Of a stretch of 6,806 nucleotides of DNA, positions 1 through 6,584 are shown one piece after another; positions within the stretch are counted from its first letter, which is position 1; each line of letters starts with the position of its first letter. The DNA comes from Pseudomonadota bacterium (lineage in GTDB: Bacteria; Bdellovibrionota_B; Oligoflexia; Oligoflexales; Bin106), in the NCBI GenBank assembly GCA_026710525.1, contig JAPOQT010000125.1:1-6806 (forward strand), read 5' to 3'. A program made the translations under genes and the position numbers. The notes under the pieces are model-generated. The model was given only the letters and a program-made list of their open reading frames with translations. It searched no databases and was not told where the DNA came from.

Positions 1-172
1 TATCACGGAAAAAATGGCAAAAAATCCGCATAACGCAAACAAATATGTAGTATTTTTATAACAACACAGTAAGATATGTCAAGGATATTTCTAAATAAAA
101 CATTAATATATGATATAGTGGATTTAAATTATAGCTACACCCTATGTTTTTCGACATTTTCATATCAGTTTC

Positions 173-197
173 GTTAGCATAGTTAGTATCAGCTAAC
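173..197. repeat. Inverted repeat GTTAGC / GCTAAC
   Basis: GTTAGC (173-178) and its exact reverse complement GCTAAC (192-197) flank a 13-base spacer that itself contains another GTTAG. There is no following T-run, so it does not look like a terminator. It could be a regulator-binding site or chance; a 6-bp match in AT-rich DNA is weak evidence. Confidence 0.25.
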
Positions 198-233
198 ACA
201 ACCTTTGACCCTTGACTCTTCTGGACGCTTCAT

Positions 234-257
234 GACCCCAAACTAACTAGGGTCTTT
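234..257 (+). terminator. Weak terminator-like hairpin
   Basis: GACCC (234-238) pairs exactly with GGGTC (250-254) around an 11-base loop and is followed by only three T residues. It could end a gene lying left of the window. The short stem, long loop and short T-run make it a weak candidate. Confidence 0.25.
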
Positions 258-445
258 ATCTCCACCTGCTACTTATCACTCAGCTATAAAACCCTGAATC
301 TGCTCTGCTATTCAGCGATAAAGTTAAGATATTCCCTTTTAAAAATAGCGCACAAGATAATTCAATTTTAAAGCTTGATATGCTTTATCCGATAAAAAAA
401 TGGTTGCTATCAAGTGTCGCTCGGGGTAAATATACGACATAGATT

Positions 446-474
446 TTGGGTGTTTTCCAGTCAGGCAGTACTAT
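446..474 (+). promoter_or_regulatory. Candidate sigma70 promoter for the lipoprotein gene at 526
   Basis: TTGGGT (446-451) and TACTAT (469-474) are separated by 17 bases and lie about 50 bases before the start codon. Both boxes match the consensus only partly. This promoter is unlike the stronger TTGACT/TATAAG promoters of the related genes at 3702 and 6600, so this paralogue seems to be controlled differently. Confidence 0.3.
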
Positions 475-525
475 TATCATCATAATAACCATTCATACCC
501 CTACTAACATTTGGAAATCATTATC

Positions 526-1536
526 ATGAAAAAATTCGTTTTAGTCATGTGCGTCACTTCCTTAATATTTGCTGCTTGCCGAACAGTTAGTGATCAAAAT
601 TTAGAAGAAACTAGCGCAAAGCTGCACGGAGTATACGATGATAGTCAACTACTTCGACTATCAAAATTTCCCGGTAAAACAGGCTTATACCACTTTGAAA
701 CCTGTTTGTTCAATAATGATAGCACCAATCAAACAAACACTTGCATACCTGCTCTCAGAGATAATAGTGGCGACAGTGTTGTCTTTGCTTTATTAACTCT
801 TCAAAATATACCTCTTAGGGATGATAATCAAACCATGATGGCTGGAATGCATAACAGCTGGAGAGACTACCAGAATATTCTTGCCATGAAACTTGAAGGT
901 CGTAGGACAGCTGTCAAACTTGGCAGCACTTCAGGAGGGGTGGCTGCCATTCTGAGTCTTGTTGAAGAAATAAACTTGAAAAAGACTATTAGTAAAAGTC
1001 AAAAAGAAATTTCTGTTTTTAAAACAGCTGAGGTAGCAAGGAAGGAAGAAGGATTGAGCAAATTGAGAAATGCCATCCAAGAAGTGCGTCAAAGGTATGA
1101 CCCGTATTTTATTTCGGATTTGGATAAAGTTAACATGGAAAAGACAGCTATCAAGAGAAATTCTGACTATCTTAACTTCCTGAAGAAAGCGCGTATTCCT
1201 ATCGTTTTACTGACAGCAACCACTGTCACAGTATCACTACTAGTACATACACATTCAATAGCTTACCGTGCTGAACAACAAGTGATCCAGGCTAGCGCGA
1301 AAAACTATGATGAGCTCCCCGTTATGCTGGACCTGCCTTCTGCCGCCCTTATGAACACCGATCACTCACTTTTAGAGCCAGTGAGTTCCGTGGAGCAAAC
1401 GTTAAAAACCTTAGGCAAATTCCTGATGAACCACACTATGAACTCAGAAGATCATCTGCCACTCATCGAGAGCTATTGTCTGCCTAGCACAACAGGAACT
1501 GAGCTGTGCTCGTCTATCGACTGGAAATCATCATAA
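526..1536 (+). CDS. Predicted lipoprotein with two cysteine pairs and two hydrophobic segments, unknown function
   Basis: The gene encodes 336 residues of unknown function. I chose the ATG at 526 because it begins a classic lipoprotein signal (MKK, hydrophobic core, FAAC) with Cys18 as the likely lipidated residue. An in-frame TTG at 511 overlaps the likely Shine-Dalgarno (TTGGA, 511-515) and is less plausible. Arg follows Cys18. A module at about 33-90 contains LHGVYDDSQLLRLSKF, LYHFETCL and Cys60/Cys73. A glycine/alanine-rich hydrophobic stretch lies at about 129-147, a charged helical segment at about 150-215, a clear membrane segment at about 223-241, and a C-terminal Cys318/Cys328 pair in a YCLP...C motif. 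The N-terminal module and the YC-P...C end recur in the product of 3702-5399, so the two are paralogues. Periplasmic disulfides are inferred, not shown. It converges on the gene at 1682-3118. Confidence 0.85.
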   Translation: MKKFVLVMCVTSLIFAACRTVSDQNLEETSAKLHGVYDDSQLLRLSKFPGKTGLYHFETCLFNNDSTNQTNTCIPALRDNSGDSVVFALLTLQNIPLRDDNQTMMAGMHNSWRDYQNILAMKLEGRRTAVKLGSTSGGVAAILSLVEEINLKKTISKSQKEISVFKTAEVARKEEGLSKLRNAIQEVRQRYDPYFISDLDKVNMEKTAIKRNSDYLNFLKKARIPIVLLTATTVTVSLLVHTHSIAYRAEQQVIQASAKNYDELPVMLDLPSAALMNTDHSLLEPVSSVEQTLKTLGKFLMNHTMNSEDHLPLIESYCLPSTTGTELCSSIDWKSS

Positions 1537-1681
1537 CTGTTGAGATTAGTCGAGTGATTGATTGCTAAGCATCATCAACGATCACAATAGTATCGCAAGT
1601 GAGAGCCATGACTCATCATCTTACTCCCCAAGTCATTGCCAAATAATATCTTGACATAACCACGACAAATCAGAGAATCTC
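1537..1681. other. Convergent intergenic region
   Basis: This 145-base gap separates two convergent stop codons. A bidirectional terminator would be expected here, but I find no strong GC stem with a T-run. The only structures are weak, such as AGAG-AAT-CTCT at 1672-1682 and a TGACT...AGTCA pair with a long loop. Termination may be Rho-dependent. Confidence 0.4.
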
Positions 1682-3118
1682 TCATAGCTCCCCGCTAGAA
1701 ACCTCACAATAATCCCTGACTCTTACATCAACAGGAATCAGTGGTGCACCAAGTGCTTCTTTCACCGCATTGAGAGACTCTAGAATCGTAACACAAGTTT
1801 CTTGACTAAAAACTGGCATAGTACACTGATATTTCGTGGCACAAGATTGGCCACCACCAGAATACGTGCAGTTGTAATAGGCTTCGATGACATAGAGATC
1901 TCGATCAGCAGCATATGGGCTGAGCTCCTCAGCACTGGGACAATCCATCTGAACATCATGATCGTCAAGACGACGAGCAGCGCTTTGATAATCAAAACCA
2001 TTGAGTATAGCAGGAGGTGATTTAATCGTTGTTAAATCATCTGAAGAAAAAGGTGAAAAGAGCGGCGGCATCGTTACTAAATCATCGCCCTCTTGGCGAT
2101 CAGTCGTCACCGCTGATGCTACTTTGGCATCTTGACCTGTATCTGTGTCAACTGAAAGCTGAGTAAGCTTATTACGCCAAGATTTCCTGACTTCTGACTC
2201 TTGACTTAGCCTAACATATCTTAATGTTCGCTCAACAGAATGACAGCGTAACTCGTCATCGCCAGTTGGCAGACAAAGCTGGGATAAGGAACTGTCGTCG
2301 GCTAATTTGTGATAATAGAAAATATGGGCCAAATTCATCAACACTTGATCGGCAATGTTATTGACAAGTAAAACAGGATATGGGTTATCCCGTAATTTGT
2401 CTTGACTCTCAAGATCGTTCGCTGCCCTAACATCCATCAGTTTTTGCCAGTGATTGATCAAAAATAAATCAGCCTCTGTTGGTTCATAGTAATCCAACCT
2501 CGCTAATAGTTCGCCATGGTAATCAAGAGAAGGCATCGTACCAGTTGTTTTACCCATAAATCCTCCCTCCATGGTAGGCTTAATGAAAAAATATTGGCTC
2601 CCATAACCTCCCGTGATTGCCGTTAAAGCTAATGAAACAGCTAAGCCAACAGCAGGGTGCGCAAAATATGCGTAACTAGCCCATGAAATTCCAGTGACTC
2701 CAAGTAATGTACCAATGCTCTTATAATAGAAATGTCGATCATCCTGAAAATATTTATAAGCACGGTTAATCTCTTGGTTAATGTCACTTGGATCAAAACG
2801 ACCATCTTGATCCAAGTAGAGAATCAATGGCTGATCATTTGTGCCCCAAAATAAAGGAGCACAATTAGGTGTCGGTAACGTCAAAGAATCAGACTCCTTT
2901 TCAAGCATACAACTAACCAACGTATATCCCTTGAGAGGAGAATCTGATGATAACGTAGTCAGATTTTTCACATAATTGTGGTCCAACCATAAGGCAACTC
3001 GAGCCTGAGATAGATCTTGTTTTAATTGATATCCCTCTTGCTGCGCATAGCCATGATGAGGATTAACAATGACGAAAAGAAAGAATAATCCAACTAGAGC
3101 AAAACGATGTAATGTCAT
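1682..3118 (-). CDS. Sec-exported membrane protein with cysteine-rich C-terminal extension, unknown function
   Basis: The gene encodes 478 residues of unknown function. I chose the ATG at 3118-3116 because AGGAG (3130-3126) lies 7 bases upstream; a GTG at 3124 would touch the Shine-Dalgarno. Residues 1-25 form a Sec signal ending GYA, with likely cleavage before QQ and no lipobox. Residues about 45-102 resemble the N-terminal module of the neighbouring lipoproteins (L-x-x-LS, Y-x-x-x-x-C, then Cys86 and a hydrophobic LILYL). Two hydrophobic segments lie close together at about 134-152 and 154-172. A YHKL...LCLP...C motif (Cys282, Cys292) matches the C-termini of those lipoproteins. The remaining 180 residues have no counterpart in them: a charged linker followed by a domain with six cysteines (393, 417, 426, 432, 442, 471). 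I read it as a distant family member with an added domain. The small gene at 3197 lies 78 bases upstream on the same strand and may be cotranscribed. Confidence 0.8.
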   Translation of the reverse strand: MTLHRFALVGLFFLFVIVNPHHGYAQQEGYQLKQDLSQARVALWLDHNYVKNLTTLSSDSPLKGYTLVSCMLEKESDSLTLPTPNCAPLFWGTNDQPLILYLDQDGRFDPSDINQEINRAYKYFQDDRHFYYKSIGTLLGVTGISWASYAYFAHPAVGLAVSLALTAITGGYGSQYFFIKPTMEGGFMGKTTGTMPSLDYHGELLARLDYYEPTEADLFLINHWQKLMDVRAANDLESQDKLRDNPYPVLLVNNIADQVLMNLAHIFYYHKLADDSSLSQLCLPTGDDELRCHSVERTLRYVRLSQESEVRKSWRNKLTQLSVDTDTGQDAKVASAVTTDRQEGDDLVTMPPLFSPFSSDDLTTIKSPPAILNGFDYQSAARRLDDHDVQMDCPSAEELSPYAADRDLYVIEAYYNCTYSGGGQSCATKYQCTMPVFSQETCVTILESLNAVKEALGAPLIPVDVRVRDYCEVSSGEL

Positions 3119-3124
3119 AGACAC

Positions 3125-3130
3125 TCTCCT
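3125..3130 (-). promoter_or_regulatory. Shine-Dalgarno site deciding the start of the gene at 1682-3118
   Basis: Read on the minus strand, AGGAGA occupies 3130-3125. It sits 7 bases (from AGGAG) before ATG 3118-3116 but only one base or less before GTG 3124-3122, so the ATG is the likely start. Confidence 0.7.
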
Positions 3131-3190
3131 TTAATTCTTGAATAAGTGATTAAAACGGATAAACAAGGACAAATCTTGCTATTTTTATTT

Positions 3191-3210
3191 TTTCGATCAG
3201 TTTCGATCAG
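3191..3210. repeat. Perfect 10-bp tandem duplication over the stop codon of the small coiled-coil gene
   Basis: TTTCGATCAG occurs twice back to back (3191-3200 and 3201-3210), followed by a partial third TTCGA. The minus-strand stop codon of the small gene (3199-3197) lies in the second-read copy. Because the unit is 10 bp, loss of one copy would change the reading frame. The frame would then stay open to a TGA at 3117-3115 that overlaps the ATG of the next gene by four bases (ATGA). Confidence 0.85.
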
Positions 3211-3430
3211 TTCGAGGGCTTTTTGGAAGGTCATAGGGTATATCCCCTATTGACAGCATATTCGTGTCAGTTCTCTTCAAATTTGAGGTGACTTTACTTA
3301 AATCAGTAACCTTCTGCTCAAGCATATCAATTTTTTTCTTGATAGCCTCCATCTCACCCTCTGCTTCAGGGTCGCCATCGTCGGCACCAAAAAGATTGCT
3401 CGTTGTAACTGATAGTAAAACGTATTGCAA
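3197..3430 (-). CDS. Small coiled-coil protein, likely exported ancestrally; apparent frameshift in signal peptide
   Basis: The open frame gives 77 residues if it starts at TTG 3430. The middle (residues about 22-54, EAEGEMEAIKKKIDMLEQKV and following) has a heptad-like pattern typical of a short coiled coil, and the tail is polar and proline-containing. The TTG has no good Shine-Dalgarno. Nineteen bases upstream and one frame off, ATG 3449-3447 follows AGGGG (3459-3455) with ideal spacing and begins MKWLLV. Removing one T from the TTTTT run (3433-3429) would join it to the downstream frame. The result is a good signal peptide ending LFGA before DDGDPE, giving about 83 residues. The gene as read is therefore either a recent frameshift mutant, a sequencing error, or slippage-controlled. 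It may be cotranscribed with the gene at 1682-3118. I do not recognise a family. Confidence 0.55.
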   Translation of the reverse strand: MQYVLLSVTTSNLFGADDGDPEAEGEMEAIKKKIDMLEQKVTDLSKVTSNLKRTDTNMLSIGDIPYDLPKSPRTDRN

Positions 3431-3459
3431 AAACCAGTAACCATTTCATAAGAACCCCT
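3429..3459 (-). other. Detached start of the small gene: Shine-Dalgarno, ATG and frameshifted homopolymer
   Basis: On the minus strand AGGGG (3459-3455), a 5-base spacer and ATG (3449-3447) open a frame encoding MKWLLVFA. This frame soon leaves the coiled-coil frame; the candidate shift point is the five-T run at 3433-3429. The hydrophobic residues encoded just downstream, in the other frame, complete a plausible signal peptide. Confidence 0.5.
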
Positions 3460-3507
3460 AAGAAAACTAATTAACGTCAATATTGAGATCAAAAATACAA
3501 GTAAGCT

Positions 3508-3519
3508 TTTCCTGGGAAA
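3508..3519. promoter_or_regulatory. Palindrome TTTCC-TG-GGAAA between divergent genes
   Basis: A perfect 5-bp inverted repeat with a 2-bp centre lies between the divergent starts at 3449 (minus) and 3702 (plus), 62 bases upstream of the -35 box at 3582. Its position fits an operator acting on either gene. It is short enough to be chance. Confidence 0.3.
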
Positions 3520-3581
3520 TTATCCCCGAAGCCACATCGGTTATAAATTAACTATGGTAAAAAATCTAGCTAAAAAAATAC

Positions 3582-3610
3582 TTGACTCATAATATTATCT
3601 TTAGTATAAG
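3582..3610 (+). promoter_or_regulatory. Sigma70 promoter of the lipoprotein gene at 3702
   Basis: TTGACT (3582-3587) and TATAAG (3605-3610) are separated by exactly 17 bases, each matching the consensus in 5 of 6 positions. The predicted transcript starts near 3617, leaving a leader of about 85 bases. The block around the -10 and start site (3601-3626) is repeated almost unchanged at 6511-6536 before the related gene, with 24 of 26 bases identical by my count. Confidence 0.75.
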
Positions 3611-3686
3611 ATCAAATGGTGTTGCTGAATTTCAGTTAAACTATAATCTGAATAAAGTGACAAAGTCGATGTGCTAATAATTATTC

Positions 3687-3693
3687 GGAGGAA
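3687..3693 (+). promoter_or_regulatory. Strong Shine-Dalgarno of the gene at 3702
   Basis: GGAGGAA lies 8 bases before ATG 3702, near-consensus and optimally spaced. This fixes the start and suggests efficient translation, unlike the weaker site of the paralogue at 526. Confidence 0.8.
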
Positions 3694-3701
3694 TCATAGA
3701 A

Positions 3702-5399
3702 ATGAAAAGAAACACAAATGTTGCTGGATTGTCTATTGCGACTTTACTCATTTTTTTCAGCGTTATTGCTGGTTGTCGAGGTGATGAACCTCTAAGCTCA
3801 AACATTCATGGTCTTTATAACAATAAACACTTACTTAAACTCTCAGAATTTGATGATGAACCTAATCTCTATCAATTTGAAGTCTGCCTTAAAACCCAAA
3901 ACCAAAATCAAGAAACAGTGGCGCAAGAAAATAGTTGTGTTGCTGCTTTCACGGACCAAGATAATCGTCCTGTCACCTTAACCCTCGAGCCAGCGCCTCG
4001 CAGCTCGAATGTTACGGTTAATAATCTGTGGCAAAACTACAGGAATAACTTAAGGCCTGTCCACGGTGCTATTGATGCTGTTGCTACCCTAGGTGGCGGT
4101 GGTGCTGTGGTTTACTCTTTACTTGCTCAAAAAAGAGCCTTATCAACTTTAGATTCAGGTTTTTCCTTATCCGAGTTAGAAAAAATGGCTAAATCAAGTC
4201 ATGTTCAAGGCTTTGCAGGCAACCAGGATGAGCTCATCAAGAACTTTGATAGCCCTCTACTTGATACGGTTACTCGCAGTCATGTTAACCAAGCCCTAAC
4301 CGAAACCTTTAACACCAGCGAATTTCGGCAAATCAAGACTCTCCTATCAGAATCCCACAGTGCATCGCAGGCGGCTGAAGAGTCTTTGAAACTAGGCTAT
4401 GATTATGTGGTTGAGTGGGCGAAAGCCATGAAAATGAACCAGCTAGAGCCAGAGATACTCACTCAATTTGTTGATACATTTAATGCTGAATTCAAAAATA
4501 ACCCCACTGCATTAAAAACTTCCCAGTTCCGTCTTAAAAAGTTTGCTCCCAATAACCATGTATTTAGTGACGACTTTGTCAAATTCTTTGAAATGACTTC
4601 TAAAGCACAGCTAACGGCCCTTGAAGTCAGTGCCCATGATTTCTTTAAATCAGGCAAGTTTCATTCTGATGTTGTTAGCGATGCTCATATGGAAAACACC
4701 ATCAGACTTTTTCAAGCCCGAGGCAATAAATTTATCGATATTATTGATTACCGCTACTTAAATAAATTTAAGGCCTTTACCAAGGTGGAAATATTTTTGA
4801 TGAGTGGTGGTGGCATAAACCAATTTATTGATTTTAATAGCTCCCTGTCTCAATCGCCAAAGAAGCTCCTTGCCTTAATGACAAAATTTGCCAACCATCG
4901 TGGCGTCCCGCCATCCCTGATGGAAAATGTGAAAGCCATGAGACGTTGGTTAATACTGGAAGGCACATTCCAGAGAACCCTAAGTGCTTTGAATACTTCA
5001 TCAACAAAATTAAAAGCACAAGCCGGAAAAAAACTGCTTTCATCAAGGATAACCATGGCTGTTGGCTTAGCTCTCTTAGCAGGAGTAACAACACGACAAG
5101 TGATGTTAGCTTTAAATCATCAACCCCAGGAGTCTTCCCTTCATTTAGGTGCTGGTGAAGTTTTGGAATCTTTGATTATTGATGCCGACTACGATTTTAG
5201 CGACCAGCTACTCAGTGTCGCAAACACTCAAGCTGAAGAGTCAATCATCAGCATACTAAGAAAACTAGCTTCAGCACTCAACACCCACAGCCAGTCATCA
5301 AATTCTGATTTACAGATTACTCGCTATTGTAAACCTTTTGCTGCTTTATCAGATCCGCAAAATATCAAAATAACATGCTACGATCTTTTAAATAAGTGA
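3702..5399 (+). CDS. Predicted large lipoprotein with two cysteine pairs and a long helical inter-segment domain, unknown function
   Basis: The gene encodes 565 residues of unknown function. The N-terminus is a lipoprotein signal (MKRNTN, hydrophobic core, lipobox IAGC) with Cys25 as the lipid site and Arg at +2. The N-terminal module at about 35-96 includes IHGLYNNKHLLKLSEF, LYQFEVCL and Cys62/Cys79. The motif NNLWQNYRNNL (107-117) parallels NSWRDYQNIL of the paralogue at 526. A glycine-rich hydrophobic stretch lies at about 124-142. Some 300 residues of mostly helical, charged sequence follow (about 145-445), then a clear membrane segment at about 449-470, and Cys543/Cys559 in a YCKP...C motif at the end. 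The paralogue at 526 has the same plan but only about 80 residues between its hydrophobic segments. The gene has its own promoter and strong Shine-Dalgarno and heads a tandem array with two further copies. A run of seven T bases (3751-3757) lies in the signal-peptide codons. Confidence 0.88.
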   Translation: MKRNTNVAGLSIATLLIFFSVIAGCRGDEPLSSNIHGLYNNKHLLKLSEFDDEPNLYQFEVCLKTQNQNQETVAQENSCVAAFTDQDNRPVTLTLEPAPRSSNVTVNNLWQNYRNNLRPVHGAIDAVATLGGGGAVVYSLLAQKRALSTLDSGFSLSELEKMAKSSHVQGFAGNQDELIKNFDSPLLDTVTRSHVNQALTETFNTSEFRQIKTLLSESHSASQAAEESLKLGYDYVVEWAKAMKMNQLEPEILTQFVDTFNAEFKNNPTALKTSQFRLKKFAPNNHVFSDDFVKFFEMTSKAQLTALEVSAHDFFKSGKFHSDVVSDAHMENTIRLFQARGNKFIDIIDYRYLNKFKAFTKVEIFLMSGGGINQFIDFNSSLSQSPKKLLALMTKFANHRGVPPSLMENVKAMRRWLILEGTFQRTLSALNTSSTKLKAQAGKKLLSSRITMAVGLALLAGVTTRQVMLALNHQPQESSLHLGAGEVLESLIIDADYDFSDQLLSVANTQAEESIISILRKLASALNTHSQSSNSDLQITRYCKPFAALSDPQNIKITCYDLLNK

Positions 5400-5451
5400 A
5401 GATTTGAGTCTGATTTTCACATAAGTCTTACCAGTCTTTTTGTGTTCTTAC

Positions 5452-5485
5452 TTAACCATTAACCTTTTGTTGGTTAACTGGTTAA
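5452..5485. repeat. AT-rich hairpin with 8-bp tandem repeat after the lipoprotein gene
   Basis: TTAACCATTAACC (5452-5464) pairs with GGTTAACTGGTTAA (5472-5485) across a 7-base loop, with a single bulged C. The right arm is part of a perfect tandem repeat, TGGTTAAC twice (5471-5486). There is no T-run after it, so it is not a standard intrinsic terminator, although it begins 53 bases past the stop codon. It may be an RNA 3'-end structure or a protein-binding site. Confidence 0.55.
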
Positions 5486-5545
5486 CTATTGTTCCGTCAT
5501 GACAACAGCAAATTTTTGCTAAACATTTAAACAAATAAATAAAAC

Positions 5546-5551
5546 TTGACT
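5546..5551 (+). promoter_or_regulatory. Orphan -35 box of the decayed lipoprotein copy
   Basis: ACTTGACT ending at 5551 matches the -35 regions of the genes at 3702 and 6600. The conserved TATAAG block and most of the leader are missing here. The sequence jumps almost directly to the region before the Shine-Dalgarno (GATTAATCATTTTGAG, 5568-5583, compare 6575-6590). No -10 box sits at proper spacing, so the promoter is probably dead. Confidence 0.5.
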
Positions 5552-5601
5552 CACAAGTAATATGTATGATTAATCATTTTGAGACTTCACAAAGGAAAAA
5601 A

Positions 5602-6360
5602 GTGAATTTCACTGGCTTATTCATGATAACAATCACCTACTTAAACTCTCAGAATTTAATAATCAACTTGGTCTCTATCAATTTGAGGTAGGCCTGAAAA
5701 GCAAAAACCAAAATCAAGCAACGGTGGCGAAAGAAAATAGTTGTGTTCCTGCTTCCACTGAATAAGAACAATCGTCCTGTCACCTTAACTCTCGGGGCAT
5801 AAGGAGGTCACTTTCGGAATCCTATGGCCATATTACCGCAGGAACTTAAGTCCTCGCCCTTCTACTCTTGATGTTGCCGCCACTTTAGGTGGAGATGATG
5901 CGATGGTTTACTCTCAGCTCGCAATAAAAAGGGCTTTAGCCACTTTAGATTCAGGGGGTCCTTTATCCGAATTCTAGAAAATGACCAAAATGGATTATCT
6001 TAATCTTACAGAGTTGCCACAACAACAAGATGAACCCATCGAAAATCTCGACGACCCTCAGCTTGATACTGTTGTTCGCAGTAATATTCAACAAGCCCTA
6101 ACTGTGATGCTTTTGGCACCAGTAATTGGCAACAACTTAAGACTCTCCTGTCAGAATCCCATAGTGTATCCCAGGCGGCTGAAGAATCTTTAAAACTAGA
6201 CTATGATTATGTGGTTGAATAGGTGAAAACCATAACAATAAGACAGCTAAAGCCAATAAAAACTTCTCAATCTGTTGACATATTGAGTGCTGAGCTTAAA
6301 GTGGGTGAAGCCTTTGTCTAAGACTATGAGAAATTTTCTAAAAACCGAGTGGTATCATAG
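5602..6360 (+). pseudogene. Decayed paralogue of the tandem lipoprotein family
   Basis: This stretch aligns with the gene at 3702 but cannot encode a full protein. The ATG is replaced by GTG (5602), and a deletion joins the first few codons directly to the HDNNHLLKLSEF region, removing the signal peptide, the lipidation Cys and the reading frame. The family frame then runs 5622-5762 (47 codons, with one conserved Cys changed to Gly). It is broken by a one-base insertion just before TAA 5763, then by in-frame stops TAA 5800, TAG 5975 and TAG 6220 (Trp to stop). A further frameshift follows the QALT codons near 6100. Similarity is clear to about 6300 and patchy to about 6360-6385. Roughly the last 250 codons, including the second membrane segment and the C-terminal Cys pair, are absent. 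The 70-codon open frame from 5981 is only a fragment of this relic. Confidence 0.85.
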
Positions 6361-6490
6361 CAACTGAAAGTGCCGTTTAATATTTAAAAATTAAAAGACA
6401 ATAATATTAATTAGTTAAGACGATTATCTCCCGATATCCATTAAAATTTGAATTATCACCTTAAAACTTTAAAACTATCCACTAAAAAAC

Positions 6491-6520
6491 TTGACTTATA
6501 CTGTCATCAATTAGTATAAG
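6491..6520 (+). promoter_or_regulatory. Sigma70 promoter of the partial lipoprotein gene at 6600
   Basis: TTGACT (6491-6496) and TATAAG (6515-6520) are separated by 18 bases. The block continues into a start-site region nearly identical to that of the gene at 3702 (6511-6536 against 3601-3626). The predicted start is near 6527, giving a leader of about 73 bases. Confidence 0.7.
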
Positions 6521-6584
6521 ATTAAATGGCGTTGCTAGATGTTGGTTAAGTAATCAATGGAAAGTTCAATGTATTATTAATCAT

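Larger units (their letters stand above)
1..525. other. Upstream region without a recognisable gene
   Basis: This AT-rich stretch precedes the first lipoprotein gene. On either strand I see only short open frames without a convincing start, Shine-Dalgarno site or protein-like composition, and no recognisable remnant of the lipoprotein family found further along. It contains two small inverted repeats (173-197 and 234-254) and a weak candidate promoter (446-474), listed separately. It probably holds the end of an upstream transcription unit plus the control region of the gene at 526. A small RNA cannot be excluded by eye. Confidence 0.5.

Noticed and set aside
511..525. TTG at 511 as the start of the first lipoprotein
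   Set aside because: It overlaps the probable Shine-Dalgarno and would put five extra residues before a signal peptide that starts properly at ATG 526.
1..525. A small RNA gene, tRNA or CRISPR array
   Set aside because: No cloverleaf-like structure, regularly spaced repeats or strong promoter-terminator pair could be seen; the short inverted repeats are insufficient.
1780..2020. Overlapping open frames on both strands within the minus-strand gene
   Set aside because: They are shadows of the cysteine-rich coding region without independent start signals.
4463..5158. Several open frames overlapping the large lipoprotein gene in other frames and on the opposite strand
   Set aside because: They lie wholly within a well-supported coding sequence and have no ribosome binding sites or recognisable products.
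5981..6193. A separate 70-residue gene
   Set aside because: Its first 40 codons are the family sequence after an in-frame TAG, and the remainder is frameshifted relative to the gene at 3702; it is part of the relic, with no Shine-Dalgarno evidence of its own.
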